Below are positions 51,883 to 61,600 of a DNA stretch of 64,000 nt, piece after piece. The notes under the pieces are model-generated. The model was not told the origin of the DNA. It saw nothing but the letters and a program-made list of their open reading frames with translations, and did not search any database. The position numbers and the translations under genes were made by a program. How positions within the stretch are numbered: position 1 is the first letter of the stretch; each line of letters starts with the position of its first letter. Source of the stretch: Pseudomonas fluorescens (GTDB lineage: Bacteria > Pseudomonadota > Gammaproteobacteria > Pseudomonadales > Pseudomonadaceae); contig NZ_CP012831.1 of the NCBI RefSeq assembly GCF_001307275.1, positions 6,378,501 through 6,442,500 on the forward strand. The letters are read 5' to 3'.

Positions 51883-54540
51883 ATGCCCGCAAGCTCCGGC
51901 CCCGCCACCGTCTCTTCATTGCCGCACGCCACCGGTTTCGTCCGGGTGCGTGGCGCCCGTGAACACAACCTCAAGAATGTCGACGTGGACATCCCTCGCG
52001 ATGCCCTGGTGGTATTCACTGGCGTGTCGGGTTCCGGCAAGTCGTCGCTGGCCTTCTCCACGCTCTATGCCGAAGCCCAGCGTCGTTACTTCGAATCCGT
52101 CGCGCCTTATGCGCGGCGCCTGATCGACCAGGTGGGCGTACCGGACGTGGACAGCATCGAGGGCCTGCCGCCGGCAGTCGCCTTGCAGCAACAACGCGGT
52201 ACCCCCAGCGCACGTTCATCCGTGGGCAGCGTCACCACCTTGTCGAGCCTGATTCGCATGCTTTACTCCCGCGCCGGCAGCTACCCGGCCGACCAACCCA
52301 TGCTCTACGCCGAGGACTTCTCGCCCAACACGCCCCAGGGCGCCTGCCAGGAATGCCACGGCCTGGGCCGGGTCTATGAAGTGACCGAAGCCTCCATGGT
52401 GCCAGACCCATCTCTGACCATCCGCGAACGCGCCGTGGCTGCCTGGCCCATGGCTTGGCAAGGCCAGAACCTGCGGGACATCCTGGTGACCCTGGGGTAT
52501 GACGTCGACATCCCGTGGCGCGACCTGCCGAAAAAGCAAAGGGACTGGATTCTCTTCACCGAAGAAACTCCCACCGTTCCCGTCTACGCCGGACTGACGC
52601 CGGCCCAGACCCGCGCCGCCCTCAAGCGCAAGCTCGAACCCAGTTACCAAGGCACGTTCAGCGGCGCCCGGCGCTACCTGCTGCACACCTTCATGCATTC
52701 CCAAAGTGCCCAGATGCGCAAACGCGTGGCGCAATACATGCGCGCCAGCCCGTGCCCGGTGTGCGAGGGCAAACGCCTCAAGCGCCAGGCGCTGACCGTG
52801 ACCTTTGCCGGCCTGGACATCGCCGAGCTGTCGCACCTGCCGCTGCTCGAACTGGCCGAGGTGCTCAAGCAGGTCCTGGCGCCCGACTACCTTGCACAGG
52901 CCGAAGAAACGGGAGAAGTCCTCAGTCATCGGCAAACCCGCGAGGCCCGTGAGCAGCGCGCCGCCAGGGGCGACAATCCCCATGCGGGCGGGCCCGACGC
53001 CCGCCACACACCCAACCTCTCCCTGGAGAAACGGCTGGCTGCCCAACGCATCGCCGCCGAGTTGCTGGAGCGGATCGTCACGCTGATCGACCTGGGCCTT
53101 GGCTACCTCGCCCTGGAACGCAGCACGCCGACGCTTTCGTCCGGCGAATTGCAACGCCTGCGCCTGGCGACCCAGCTCAATTCCCAGTTGTTCGGCGTGA
53201 TCTATGTGCTGGACGAACCCTCCGCCGGCCTTCACCCGGCCGACAGCGAAGCATTGTTTGGCGCCCTGCAACGCCTCAAGGCAGCGGGCAACTCTGTGTT
53301 TGTGGTCGAACATGACCTCGATACCATGCGCCGCGCCGACTGGCTCATCGACGTGGGCCCGGACGCAGGTGAACAAGGCGGCAAAGTCCTCTACAGCGGT
53401 CCGCCGGCAGGCCTTGGCCAGGTGCCGGAATCACGCACCCGTGCCTATCTTTTTGGCGAAGGAAACACTGCGATACGCAGTCCACGAGCACCCAAAGATT
53501 GGCTGCGCCTGGAAGGCATCACCCGCAACAACCTCGACAACCTGAACGCGGCCTTCCCGTTGGGCTGCTTCACCGCCGTCACCGGCATCTCTGGCTCAGG
53601 CAAATCCAGCCTCGTCAGCCAAGCCCTGCTGGATCTGGTCGGCGCGCACCTGGGCCAGGCCAGCCCCAACGCCGAACCCGACGAGCAAAGCCTGGAAGAC
53701 GAACCCGTGCAAACCAGTGTCGGGCGCGTTGTTGCCGGGCTCGATGCGGTCAAGCGGTTGGTCCAAGTGGACCAGAAACCCATTGGCCGTACCCCGCGCT
53801 CCAACCTCGCCACTTACACCGGTTTGTTCGACCACGTGCGCAAACTGTTTGCCGCCACAGAACAGGCGCAGGCACTGGGATTCGATGCCGGGCGGTTTTC
53901 CTTCAACGTCGCCAAGGGGCGTTGCGAAACCTGCGAAGGTGAAGGCTTCGTCAGCGTGGAGTTGTTGTTCATGCCCAGCGTGTACGCCCCCTGCCCCACC
54001 TGCCACGGCGCCCGCTACAACCCACAGACCCTGGAAGTTCGCTGGCAGGGCCTGGACATTTCCCAGGTGTTGCAGCTGACCGTGAACCAGGCACTCGAGG
54101 TGTTTGCCGAACAAGCGGCGGCCAGGCGTTCGTTGCAAGTGCTGCAAGATATTGGACTGGGCTACCTGCGCCTGGGGCAACCGGCCACGGAGCTGTCCGG
54201 CGGCGAAGCCCAGCGGATCAAGCTGGCGACAGAACTGCAGCGCAAGGCCCGGGGCGCAACCTTGTATGTGTTGGATGAGCCGACCAATGGGCTGCATCCC
54301 CAGGACGTGGATCGCTTGCTGGTGCAGTTGAATCGCCTGGTGGAGGAAGGTCATACGGTGGTTGTGGTGGAACATGACATGCGAGTGGTAGCGCAGAGTG
54401 ACTGGGTCATCGATATCGGCCCGGGGGCTGGCACCCAGGGCGGAAACGTGGTGGTTTGCGGGGCTCCGGAAACGGTGACGAAATGCCAGGAGAGTCGAAC
54501 GGCAGCCTTCCTGAAAAGGGCTTTGCACGGTGAAAAATAA
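51883..54540 (+). CDS. UvrA paralogue lacking the UvrB-binding domain (class II UvrA)
   Basis: 885 residues. Two ABC ATPase units: Walker A FTGVSGSGKSSLAF and ITGISGSGKSSLV, signatures LSSGELQRLR and LSGGEAQRIK, Walker B YVLDEPSAGL and YVLDEPTNGL. After ARSSVGSVTTLSSLIRMLYSRAG the chain goes almost directly to FSPNTPQGACQECHGLG, so the UvrB-interaction insert of normal UvrA (about 100 residues) is missing, and the first zinc module keeps only one CxxC. The second zinc module (CETCEGEG ... CPTCHGARY) is intact. Class II UvrA proteins are linked to DNA-binding drug tolerance rather than classical excision. Monocistronic. Confidence 0.9.
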   Translation: MPASSGPATVSSLPHATGFVRVRGAREHNLKNVDVDIPRDALVVFTGVSGSGKSSLAFSTLYAEAQRRYFESVAPYARRLIDQVGVPDVDSIEGLPPAVALQQQRGTPSARSSVGSVTTLSSLIRMLYSRAGSYPADQPMLYAEDFSPNTPQGACQECHGLGRVYEVTEASMVPDPSLTIRERAVAAWPMAWQGQNLRDILVTLGYDVDIPWRDLPKKQRDWILFTEETPTVPVYAGLTPAQTRAALKRKLEPSYQGTFSGARRYLLHTFMHSQSAQMRKRVAQYMRASPCPVCEGKRLKRQALTVTFAGLDIAELSHLPLLELAEVLKQVLAPDYLAQAEETGEVLSHRQTREAREQRAARGDNPHAGGPDARHTPNLSLEKRLAAQRIAAELLERIVTLIDLGLGYLALERSTPTLSSGELQRLRLATQLNSQLFGVIYVLDEPSAGLHPADSEALFGALQRLKAAGNSVFVVEHDLDTMRRADWLIDVGPDAGEQGGKVLYSGPPAGLGQVPESRTRAYLFGEGNTAIRSPRAPKDWLRLEGITRNNLDNLNAAFPLGCFTAVTGISGSGKSSLVSQALLDLVGAHLGQASPNAEPDEQSLEDEPVQTSVGRVVAGLDAVKRLVQVDQKPIGRTPRSNLATYTGLFDHVRKLFAATEQAQALGFDAGRFSFNVAKGRCETCEGEGFVSVELLFMPSVYAPCPTCHGARYNPQTLEVRWQGLDISQVLQLTVNQALEVFAEQAAARRSLQVLQDIGLGYLRLGQPATELSGGEAQRIKLATELQRKARGATLYVLDEPTNGLHPQDVDRLLVQLNRLVEEGHTVVVVEHDMRVVAQSDWVIDIGPGAGTQGGNVVVCGAPETVTKCQESRTAAFLKRALHGEK

Positions 54541-54592
54541 AGGTTTTTTAATGTTTCTCGCTGTTGCGAAAAAGCTGTCTATACTGTCCTCC

Positions 54593-54650
54593 AGTTAATC
54601 GTTTCAGTAGTCGTAATTAACTACAACCTCAGGGGCAAAGGGCTGAGGTT
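54593..54650 (+). ncRNA. Structured leader with two hairpins
   Basis: Hairpin 1: AGTTAAT (54593-54599) with ATTAACT (54616-54622). Hairpin 2: AACCTCAG (54625-54632) with CTGAGGTT (54643-54650), loop GGGCAAAGGG. A possible -10 element TATACT (54580-54585) lies just upstream, and GGACGCAAA (54661-54669) follows. The GGGCAAA plus GACGCAAA pair recalls class I cyclic-di-GMP riboswitches, but the downstream half fits poorly. Confidence 0.4.
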
Positions 54651-54669
54651 ACACCGGCAAGGACGCAAA

Positions 54670-54876
54670 ATGACATCATCTCAATTGAGAGAGCAGGCAT
54701 TACACGGCGGCATGAGGGGTAATTATCGCGCCCTGAAGCGAACCCCGATGAACAGGAAAACCCCGCCCGATACTCCAGCCCCTTTCACAGCCCCGATAGC
54801 GGTCACAAAGCAGCGTGCGGATGTTGATGGCAACGTTATAAAACTTCCCTCCTCCGCTTGGCGAATATCAAGGTGA
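54670..54876 (+). CDS. Possible small protein upstream of luxR
   Basis: 68 codons starting MTSSQLREQA with AAGGA 6 bp upstream of the ATG. Basic and proline-rich (RTPMNRKTPPDTPAP), no membrane segment and no family that I recognise. It may be a genuine small gene or a leader ORF; if the leader is a riboswitch, its ATG lies inside the conserved part, and the two readings conflict. The stop is 52 bp before the luxR start. Confidence 0.35.
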   Translation: MTSSQLREQALHGGMRGNYRALKRTPMNRKTPPDTPAPFTAPIAVTKQRADVDGNVIKLPSSAWRISR

Positions 54877-54928
54877 AGCCTTTGCTACCTACAGGTATTC
54901 ACATTAATATTTTTCGAGCGCGACTACT

Positions 54929-55657
54929 ATGCTCAAGCCCATTTCAAGCCAACTGCTCAATTTAATTCAAGAGGTGGAGAATAATATTCCAGGAAAAAGC
55001 CACGAAGAGTACACCGAGATACTAGGCTGGATATTCTCGAAACTCGGGCTTGAAAAATTTGCTTATGTTCACTTGGAGCCCATGCCCTTCGACAATTCAA
55101 AAGTCTCCATCCACAGCAACTATCCCGCCGAATGGGTGGACACCTACCGCAAGAACTCACTGTACAAATCAGACCCTGTGATGGCCAACACAGCCATTAC
55201 CGCCATGCCTTTTTTCTGGGATGAAATCCCACAAGAAATCGACAATAATCCGGAAATATTCGATCAATCCGCATCCTATGGCATCAAGCAAGGGTTCACT
55301 GTTCCGATTCATGAGCCCGGCAGATCGTTTGGCTCCGTTCACCTATCTTCGGAAGAAAACGATCCCGATTTCCCAACTATTGTCAGGGAGAATATATTCA
55401 TTATTCAAACGCTCAGCTTCATCGCCAACCAGCACCGCCCGGTTGAGACCGTTGTCGAGAGTACACTCAAGCTATCACCCAGGGAAATTGAATTCCTGCG
55501 TTGGCTTGCGCTTGGCAAAAACTATAAGGAGATCGGTTTGATCATGAATATCACCGAGCGAACAGTGAAATTTCATGCCAAGCAAATGACTGAAAAAATG
55601 GACTGCACCAATGTCAAGCAAGCCATGTTCAAAGCGGCGCAGTTGAACCTCATCTAA
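54929..55657 (+). CDS. pcoR: LuxR-family quorum-sensing receptor (PcoR-like)
   Basis: 242 residues. Autoinducer-binding domain with the acyl-homoserine-lactone contact set W69, Y73, D82, P83 and W97, and glycine in YGIKQGFTVPI; C-terminal LuxR helix-turn-helix LSPREIEFLRWLALGKNYKE then ERTVKFHAKQMTEKM. Gene order (luxR, lysE, luxI, rfiA, RND genes) matches PcoR of P. corrugata and PdfR of P. brassicacearum, so it probably binds a short-chain AHL and activates luxI. AT-richer than the flanking genes. Symbol is from synteny. Confidence 0.88.
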   Translation: MLKPISSQLLNLIQEVENNIPGKSHEEYTEILGWIFSKLGLEKFAYVHLEPMPFDNSKVSIHSNYPAEWVDTYRKNSLYKSDPVMANTAITAMPFFWDEIPQEIDNNPEIFDQSASYGIKQGFTVPIHEPGRSFGSVHLSSEENDPDFPTIVRENIFIIQTLSFIANQHRPVETVVESTLKLSPREIEFLRWLALGKNYKEIGLIMNITERTVKFHAKQMTEKMDCTNVKQAMFKAAQLNLI

Positions 55658-55733
55658 ATAACGCTTTGTGTTATTAAATCTTACTTACTGCACCGCCCTG
55701 GCACCGCCCGCATTCGACGCCATCAGAGCACAA

Positions 55734-56342
55734 TCAGACGAAATTCACCTGGGATGCGATATTGAAAAGCATGCCACAGGCGAACAACCCAATCACCAGG
55801 GAAATGGCTCGATTTAAAAATCGTCCAGATACAATCGCGTGAAATTTTCGACCACAAAAAGCGCCCGCTGCGATCCACACAAGCCCTACCGGAAAAATAA
55901 TGGCTGTAAATAGCAGAATGAATGACAGCCAATTCTCCAGCGACAGGAATGTGCCCGCCGGCGCAACGAAGGAAACAAAAAACAACCCCTTGGGATTTGT
56001 CAGTGTTGCCACAAACAAATCCGGAACGGTAATACCCGCCCTTGCACCAGGCGCATGCTCTTTGACCGAGAACCAAAGCTTCAAGGAAATATAAAATAGA
56101 AAACACACAGCAAAGATCTTGGTAGCGATCACCACCCACGAGTGATCGGTCATCAGCAAGTCAATGAACACTCCCCACATCGTCATCTGAATAACGTATG
56201 CCAACCATTCAGCTGCAACGAAGCGCATCGAACGCGTGTTGAACCCTCTACTGACACCCGCCTGCAACAACAATGAATTCGTCGGTCCCGGAACCAACAA
56301 TACGGTCAACAACGAAAACGCAATATAATTCATAGCATCCAT
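55734..56342 (-). CDS. LysE-family exporter
   Basis: 202 residues, six hydrophobic segments, and the LysE/RhtB opening motif FSLLTVLLVPGPTNSLLLQAGVSRG split here by the 20-residue limit as LLVPGPTNSLLLQAG. Predicted inner-membrane exporter of amino acids or homoserine-lactone-like compounds. It is convergent with luxR and divergent from luxI, its usual place in PcoR/PcoI-type loci. RhtB-family members can export homoserine and its lactone, but a role in signal export is only inference. AT-rich. Confidence 0.88.
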   Translation of the reverse strand: MDAMNYIAFSLLTVLLVPGPTNSLLLQAGVSRGFNTRSMRFVAAEWLAYVIQMTMWGVFIDLLMTDHSWVVIATKIFAVCFLFYISLKLWFSVKEHAPGARAGITVPDLFVATLTNPKGLFFVSFVAPAGTFLSLENWLSFILLFTAIIFPVGLVWIAAGAFCGRKFHAIVSGRFLNRAISLVIGLFACGMLFNIASQVNFV

Positions 56343-56958
56343 CCATATTCAGAAGCCTGTACGGCTCATTTTCAGGGTCAGATCAATCCATCATCTTTCC
56401 GCATGACTTCAAGCACAGTGCCATGAAGTCAGCCATTTCAGTCATACGAGGTCAGACAACCAACTTAAATAGAGCAAACACACTAGACCACCATCAATGT
56501 GCCACATACTAAAATCCACTCGTCAATCGATATTCCTTGGACGCACAGTCGGGGATCAACCCGCGAAAGAAAGTCACCCTACCCATTGCCAGATGACCGT
56601 TTATTTACAGACGCCAGGCTCTATCTGTGCGCGTCAATTTTTTGAACAACCCCATATCAATTGGTTACGAGTGGTATTTTCATGATCGTCAAAAAAACAA
56701 TAGATCGAGCCTATTTTAACTCATGCAATTCCCCTCGACCAACACCCGTTTGCCACCAGGCCTCACCTATACTTTTTTGGATTCTCGACGATACAAATCC
56801 ACAACTAACAAGCAAATCAAAAATTATAATCCGCTCACAAAGCCGCACCTACTAAATAGGCTGCACACTCTATAAATCAAAGACTGTACTTTAGGACAGT
56901 TGAAATACCGTAGTGCAAAGTCAACAGTAGCTACACCTGCAGCCAAGAAGTCGCATCC
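56343..56958. other. AT-rich divergent promoter region of lysE and luxI
   Basis: 616 bp without a supported gene. It is visibly AT-richer than the rest of the window. It holds the lux box at 56882-56901; short frames inside (for example 56497-56685) lack ribosome-binding sites and recognisable features. No REP element is present, unlike most gaps in this window. Confidence 0.6.
56882..56901 (+). promoter_or_regulatory. lux box upstream of luxI
   Basis: GACTGTACTTTAGGACAGTT: ACTGT-N8-ACAGT inverted repeat with the CTGT-N8-ACAG spacing of lux-type boxes. It ends 57 bp before the luxI ATG, the usual place overlapping a -35 element. Confidence 0.75.
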
Positions 56959-57732
56959 ATGAACTACTCCCCATGCACCTATGGATTTTCCGGCGTATCC
57001 ACCAGCATCGTAAGCTACTCAAAAATCCCTCTTAAAACCCTCGAACAAATACTGTCCATTCGCAAACTCGCCTTCATCGATAGAAAGAAGTGGGACATTG
57101 AAAGTTATCAAGGCAGCGATTATGAGTGGGATGAATACGACGACCCCGACGCGGTCTATATCTATGCCCATGAAAACGACCGCGTTACCGGCTGTGTTCG
57201 ACTACGTCCTTCCAGCAAACCCACATTGATGAGCGGCCCCCTGAGCTTTATCCTTCCAACCGAAAAAACCAGACCGCACTTGGGTCACTGTTGGGAAGCC
57301 ACAAGATTTGCACTTTCAACCAATAATTTCTCCACGGGAAAACTCACCCGAGCTAATGTAGACATTCGCACAGCGGCACTTTTCCTGTCAATGATTAAGT
57401 TCGCTCAACAACAAAAAATTCACGCCTATGAAATCGTCGTAGATACCTTGATGGAAAAAATCCTGAAACGGTCTGGCTGGCCAATTGAAAGACTCAATAC
57501 GGCATTAGGCTCGAAGGGAGAACACATCATCTACGGCACTTTGCCATGCACCTTTAAAACTTACGACGAGGTCCTCAACAAGAATGCCATCAACAGAACA
57601 ACGGTACTTACCACCCCCCTCATGACACACCGTTCGTCAGATACACTCCATAAATCCTTGGGTACTACCCAGATACTCCCCAATCGAAACATTCCGGCAA
57701 AGATACCCATGCACACTGAACTGCAACTTTAA
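56959..57732 (+). CDS. pcoI: LuxI-family N-acyl-homoserine-lactone synthase (PcoI-like)
   Basis: 257 residues. Conserved LuxI positions visible: R35 and F39 in IRKLAFI, W45, D58 and D61 in DEYDDPDAVY, R81 in GCVRLRPS, and E113 and R116 in CWEATRF. It makes AHL from S-adenosylmethionine and acyl-ACP. About 40 residues longer at the C-terminus than typical LuxI proteins (basic, Thr-rich tail from about 215). rfiA follows after 29 bp. Threonine is absent at the usual 3-oxo position as far as I can judge, which would fit an unsubstituted acyl chain. Confidence 0.88.
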   Translation: MNYSPCTYGFSGVSTSIVSYSKIPLKTLEQILSIRKLAFIDRKKWDIESYQGSDYEWDEYDDPDAVYIYAHENDRVTGCVRLRPSSKPTLMSGPLSFILPTEKTRPHLGHCWEATRFALSTNNFSTGKLTRANVDIRTAALFLSMIKFAQQQKIHAYEIVVDTLMEKILKRSGWPIERLNTALGSKGEHIIYGTLPCTFKTYDEVLNKNAINRTTVLTTPLMTHRSSDTLHKSLGTTQILPNRNIPAKIPMHTELQL

Positions 57733-57761
57733 TCAAATAATTGGATGTTTTTGGAGAAAGG

Positions 57762-58628
57762 ATGAACCTACAACGATTATTCCCGCACGTTGGCAAAGTC
57801 ATTGCCAGTACTGGCAGTCGCAATTTCCCGCGGATGTTGCACGACCTGATACTCACGGAAATACCCGTGGATGCAACACATATTACCGAACAACGGATCG
57901 GCACAAGTAATATGTCTGAACCCAGCACCTCCAGCATAGGTTGCGTCGGCCTCGACAACGCTTGCGTCGGTGCACTCATGGACACCCACACCGCCAAGCC
58001 ATTTTTCCTGGCCGACGACATACTCTTTGAAGATGCAGCACCGCAGAAAATACCCAATTTTTCCCGGTGCCTGCTTAAATCCGAGCGATCAGAAAAAGCT
58101 CCCGGTTACAGCACGACGACGCAATTACACCTGTCGACCCGAAAGAATGGTCGTCGTTATGTACTGTCCATCTATCGATCGCCTCTTTCGAAGGGATTTA
58201 CCGCACAAGAACATGCCTTATTGAAAGACTTTTCCTGTCTTTTGTTGCCCATGGTCGAGGAGCACGTGGCAGCCCTTGTTCCACCGGAATCCACTCAGCA
58301 GGACCCTCTCCTGGCTTTGGACGCTTCGGAAAACGGCGGCATGGAAGCGCTGCGCCAAAGGTTCGCCGATCGATTGGTACAGTCAGGATTGAGTCTGTCC
58401 TCTCGCGAAACGGAAGTGTGCGTAGGTTTGCTGGCCGGACGCACTGCCCCCGAACTTGCCGAGCAACTGAACCTGAAGGTCAATACAGTCGAAAGCTATT
58501 TGAAGCGCGCCGCCATAAAGATGGGGATTGGTGGGCGTCGTTCGCTGATCCGCTGGATGCATTCGATGGATGCCACACCGGCTCACATGGAATGGAATGG
58601 CAATAGCCCGATCCAACAAGCCGTTTAA
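57762..58628 (+). CDS. rfiA: LuxR-type regulator without AHL domain (RfiA-like)
   Basis: 288 residues from the ATG at 57762 (GGAG 5 bp upstream); a TTG at 57741 in frame is less likely. The N-terminal 200 residues lack the AHL-binding motifs; the C-terminus has LSSRETEVCVGLLAGRTAPE and NTVESYLKRAAIKMGIGGRR, a LuxR helix-turn-helix. In P. corrugata RfiA is co-transcribed with pcoI, is needed for virulence and controls lipopeptide and RND genes. Its convergent neighbour here is an RND pump, in agreement. Confidence 0.85.
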   Translation: MNLQRLFPHVGKVIASTGSRNFPRMLHDLILTEIPVDATHITEQRIGTSNMSEPSTSSIGCVGLDNACVGALMDTHTAKPFFLADDILFEDAAPQKIPNFSRCLLKSERSEKAPGYSTTTQLHLSTRKNGRRYVLSIYRSPLSKGFTAQEHALLKDFSCLLLPMVEEHVAALVPPESTQQDPLLALDASENGGMEALRQRFADRLVQSGLSLSSRETEVCVGLLAGRTAPELAEQLNLKVNTVESYLKRAAIKMGIGGRRSLIRWMHSMDATPAHMEWNGNSPIQQAV

Positions 58629-58676
58629 ACCCACCCCCAACGATTGCTCGCTCACTGACCGAATCGAGTACTTGTT

Positions 58677-58697
58677 GGGGGAATATTGTTTTCCCCC
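58677..58697. terminator. Convergent-gene terminator hairpin
   Basis: GGGGGAA-N7-TTCCCCC between rfiA and the RND gene, ending at the RND stop codon. A longer CCCCCAAC...GTTGGGGG pairing starts at 58633. Confidence 0.65.
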
Positions 58698-61600
58698 TCA
58701 AACTTCCTCTAGCGCCCCCTCTTCCATTGGCGATCGAGTGCGACGCTTCAGCCATTCAAGCGCATCGTCCACGTAAGTGAAAATCACCGGCACCACCAGC
58801 AGGCTCAACAACGTCGACGTCAGCAAACCACCCATGACCACCACCGCCATCGGTTGCCTGAAACTCGGGTCTTCGCCCATTCCCATCGCCGTCGGCAACA
58901 TCCCGGCCCCCATCGCAATGGTGGTCATCAGGATCGGACGGGCACGCTTGTGGCAAGCATCCACCAACGCATCGTATCGACCCAGGCCATAATCGCGGCG
59001 AGCCATGATGGCGTACTCCACCAACAGAATGGAGTTTTTGGTCACGATGCCCATCAACATCAACAAGCCGATGACCGACGACAGGGAAAAACTGAAATTG
59101 CACACCAGCAAGGCCAACAACGCGCCACCCAGCGAGAGCGGCAGGGCCGAAAGAATCGTGGCTGGTTGCAAGAAGTCGTGAAACAGCAACACCAGAACTG
59201 AATAAATACAAAACACGCCGATGGCCATGGCCAGGCCGAAGCTGGCGAACAACTCCGTCATCAACTGCAATTCGCCCTGCTCCACCAGTTTCACTTCGGC
59301 TGGCAAGTTGCGCATCACCGGCAGTTGGCGGGCCTCGGCCATGACCTCACCCAGGTTGCGACCGTTGAGCTCGATAGACAGGGTGACATTGCGCAGACGG
59401 TCCAGTCGGCTGATTTGCGCCGGCCCACTGCCCATGCTGATGTCCCCCAACGAGGCCAGTGCGACCTGGCCGTCTCGACCGGTTACCCGCAATTGGCTGA
59501 TCGCCTGCAAGTCGTCGCGCAACAGCGAATCCATGCGCACTCGCACGTCCACCTGGCGCTGGGACAAATTGATCTTTCCCAGTTGCGAGGAGTATTCGCC
59601 GTAAGTCGCCATGCGCAAGGTATCGGCGATGTCCTGGCTGGTGATGCCCAATTCCGCTGCCCGGGCAAAATCCGGCCGCATCTGGATTTCCGGTCGTTGC
59701 AAGGCGCTGCTGGACGAGACATTGCCGATCCCGCGCAACTCACGCAACTGGGGCTCAAGGGCGCTTGCCGTGCGCTCCAGCAGATCGCCGTCATCACTGG
59801 CAAGCACGATATTGAGCTTCTCTCCGCTGCCATCGCCGCCAACATTGATGCGTACTCCCGCAAGCGTGCGCAACACCTGGCGCATCTGCGCTTCGACCTC
59901 CACCTGCTTGCGATCGCGTACATTCCGAGGCGCCAGCTCCACCGTCAGGATCGCATCGCCGGCGCCAGTGATATCGCCAGGCCCGGCGCCCGAACTGCTG
60001 GCGGTCCCCACCGAGCTGAACACATGCGTGACGTCGGGGAGTTCGCGCAGTCGCTCGCTGGCCTGCAAGGCCATCGCGGTGGTGTGTTCCAGTGTCGTTC
60101 CTGGCGGCATCTCCAATGTTATCTTGCTGCGGCCGGTGTCCTGCGCTGGCAGGAAGCTGGTGGGCAGCAACGGGACCAGCGCCAGAGCCCCGACGAAGCA
60201 CAGGCCGGCCAGGCCCATCGTCGTCTTGCGCCAAGTCAGGCTGGCATGGATCCAGCCCAGGTAGCGAGTCATCAACGGGCTGTCATGGTCGGCTTCATGC
60301 CTTGCCTTGAGGAAATAAGCCGCCATCATCGGCGTCAGCAGCCGTGCCACCAGCAGTGAAAACAGCAGCGCCGCCGACGCCGTCACGCCGAACTGGCGGA
60401 ACAGCTTTCCGGCGATCCCCCCCATGAACGCCGTGGGCAGGAACACTGCGACCAGGGTGGCCGTGGTGGCGAGCACCGCCAGACCGATTTCATCCGCGGC
60501 CTCGGTGGCGGCCTGAAGCGGGGTTTTGCCCATGCGCAAGTGTCGCGCGATGTTCTCGATCTCGACGATGGCATCGTCCACCAGCACACCGATGACCAGC
60601 GCCAGGGCCAGCAGGGAGACGGCGTTGAGGGTGAACCCGGCCAGGTACATCACGCCAAAGGTGGGGATGATCGACAGCGGCAGTGCCGTGGCGACGATGA
60701 GCGTGGCGCGCCAGTCCCGCAGGAACCACCAGACCACCAGCACCGCCAACAGCATGCCTTCGTACAGCAAATTCATCGAATCGTGATAGTTGGCGAGCAC
60801 GGCCTTGACCGTGTCACTGGCTTCAACGATCTGCACGTTGGGATGCTGTTTTTCAAACGCGATCATGGCCTTGCGTACGTCATTGGCGACTCCGACATCG
60901 GAGAACCCCAGGGAACGGGTGACCTGGAAACCGATCACGGGCCTGCCATCGCGAAACGCCCGGGTGCTGCGTTCGGCGTGGGTGTCGCGAATGTCGGCCA
61001 ACTGCCCCAGGGCGAGCAGGCGACCGTCGCCGCTGGGAATGTCGATGGCACCGAGGGCCGCCGGATCGTCAATGGCACCCAGGGTCCGCATGGCTTGCTG
61101 GCCACTGCCCAGATTGCCCTGGCCACCGGAGTTGTCCTTTTGCATCGCCCGTAACTGGTTGGCGATGTCCGTGACACGAATACCCAGGCCCGCCATCAGG
61201 GCCGGATCGAGATTGACCTGGACTTCCCGGTCGACACCGCCCATGCGCGCGATCATCGCCACCCCAGGCACCGCCAGCAGCTGTTTGCTCAACTCATTGT
61301 CGACGAACCACGACAACGCTTCTTCATCCAGGTTATCGGAGTCGATGACATAGGTGAGCAATGCCGAGGCGCTGGTGGTCAGCCGCGAAACCGAGGGTGT
61401 GTCCAGGCTCGCCGGCAACTGCGCCATGGCACTGTCGACCGCGTTACGCACTTCGTTGAGCGCCTCGTTGCCATCCTTGTCGATGTCAAAGCTGATGCTG
61501 ATGTTGACGGCACCATCGGTGATGGTCGTCGTCACGTGCTTGAGGAGGCGCAGGGACGTCAGCTTGTCCTCGATCTTGCGCGCCACTTCCGTTTCCAGTT

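Noticed and set aside
56497..56855. Short frames of 62 and 64 codons between lysE and luxI
   Set aside because: No ribosome-binding sites, unusual composition and overlap with a promoter region; treated as non-coding.
57741..57761. TTG start for rfiA
   Set aside because: The ATG at 57762 has a well-placed GGAG; the TTG has none.
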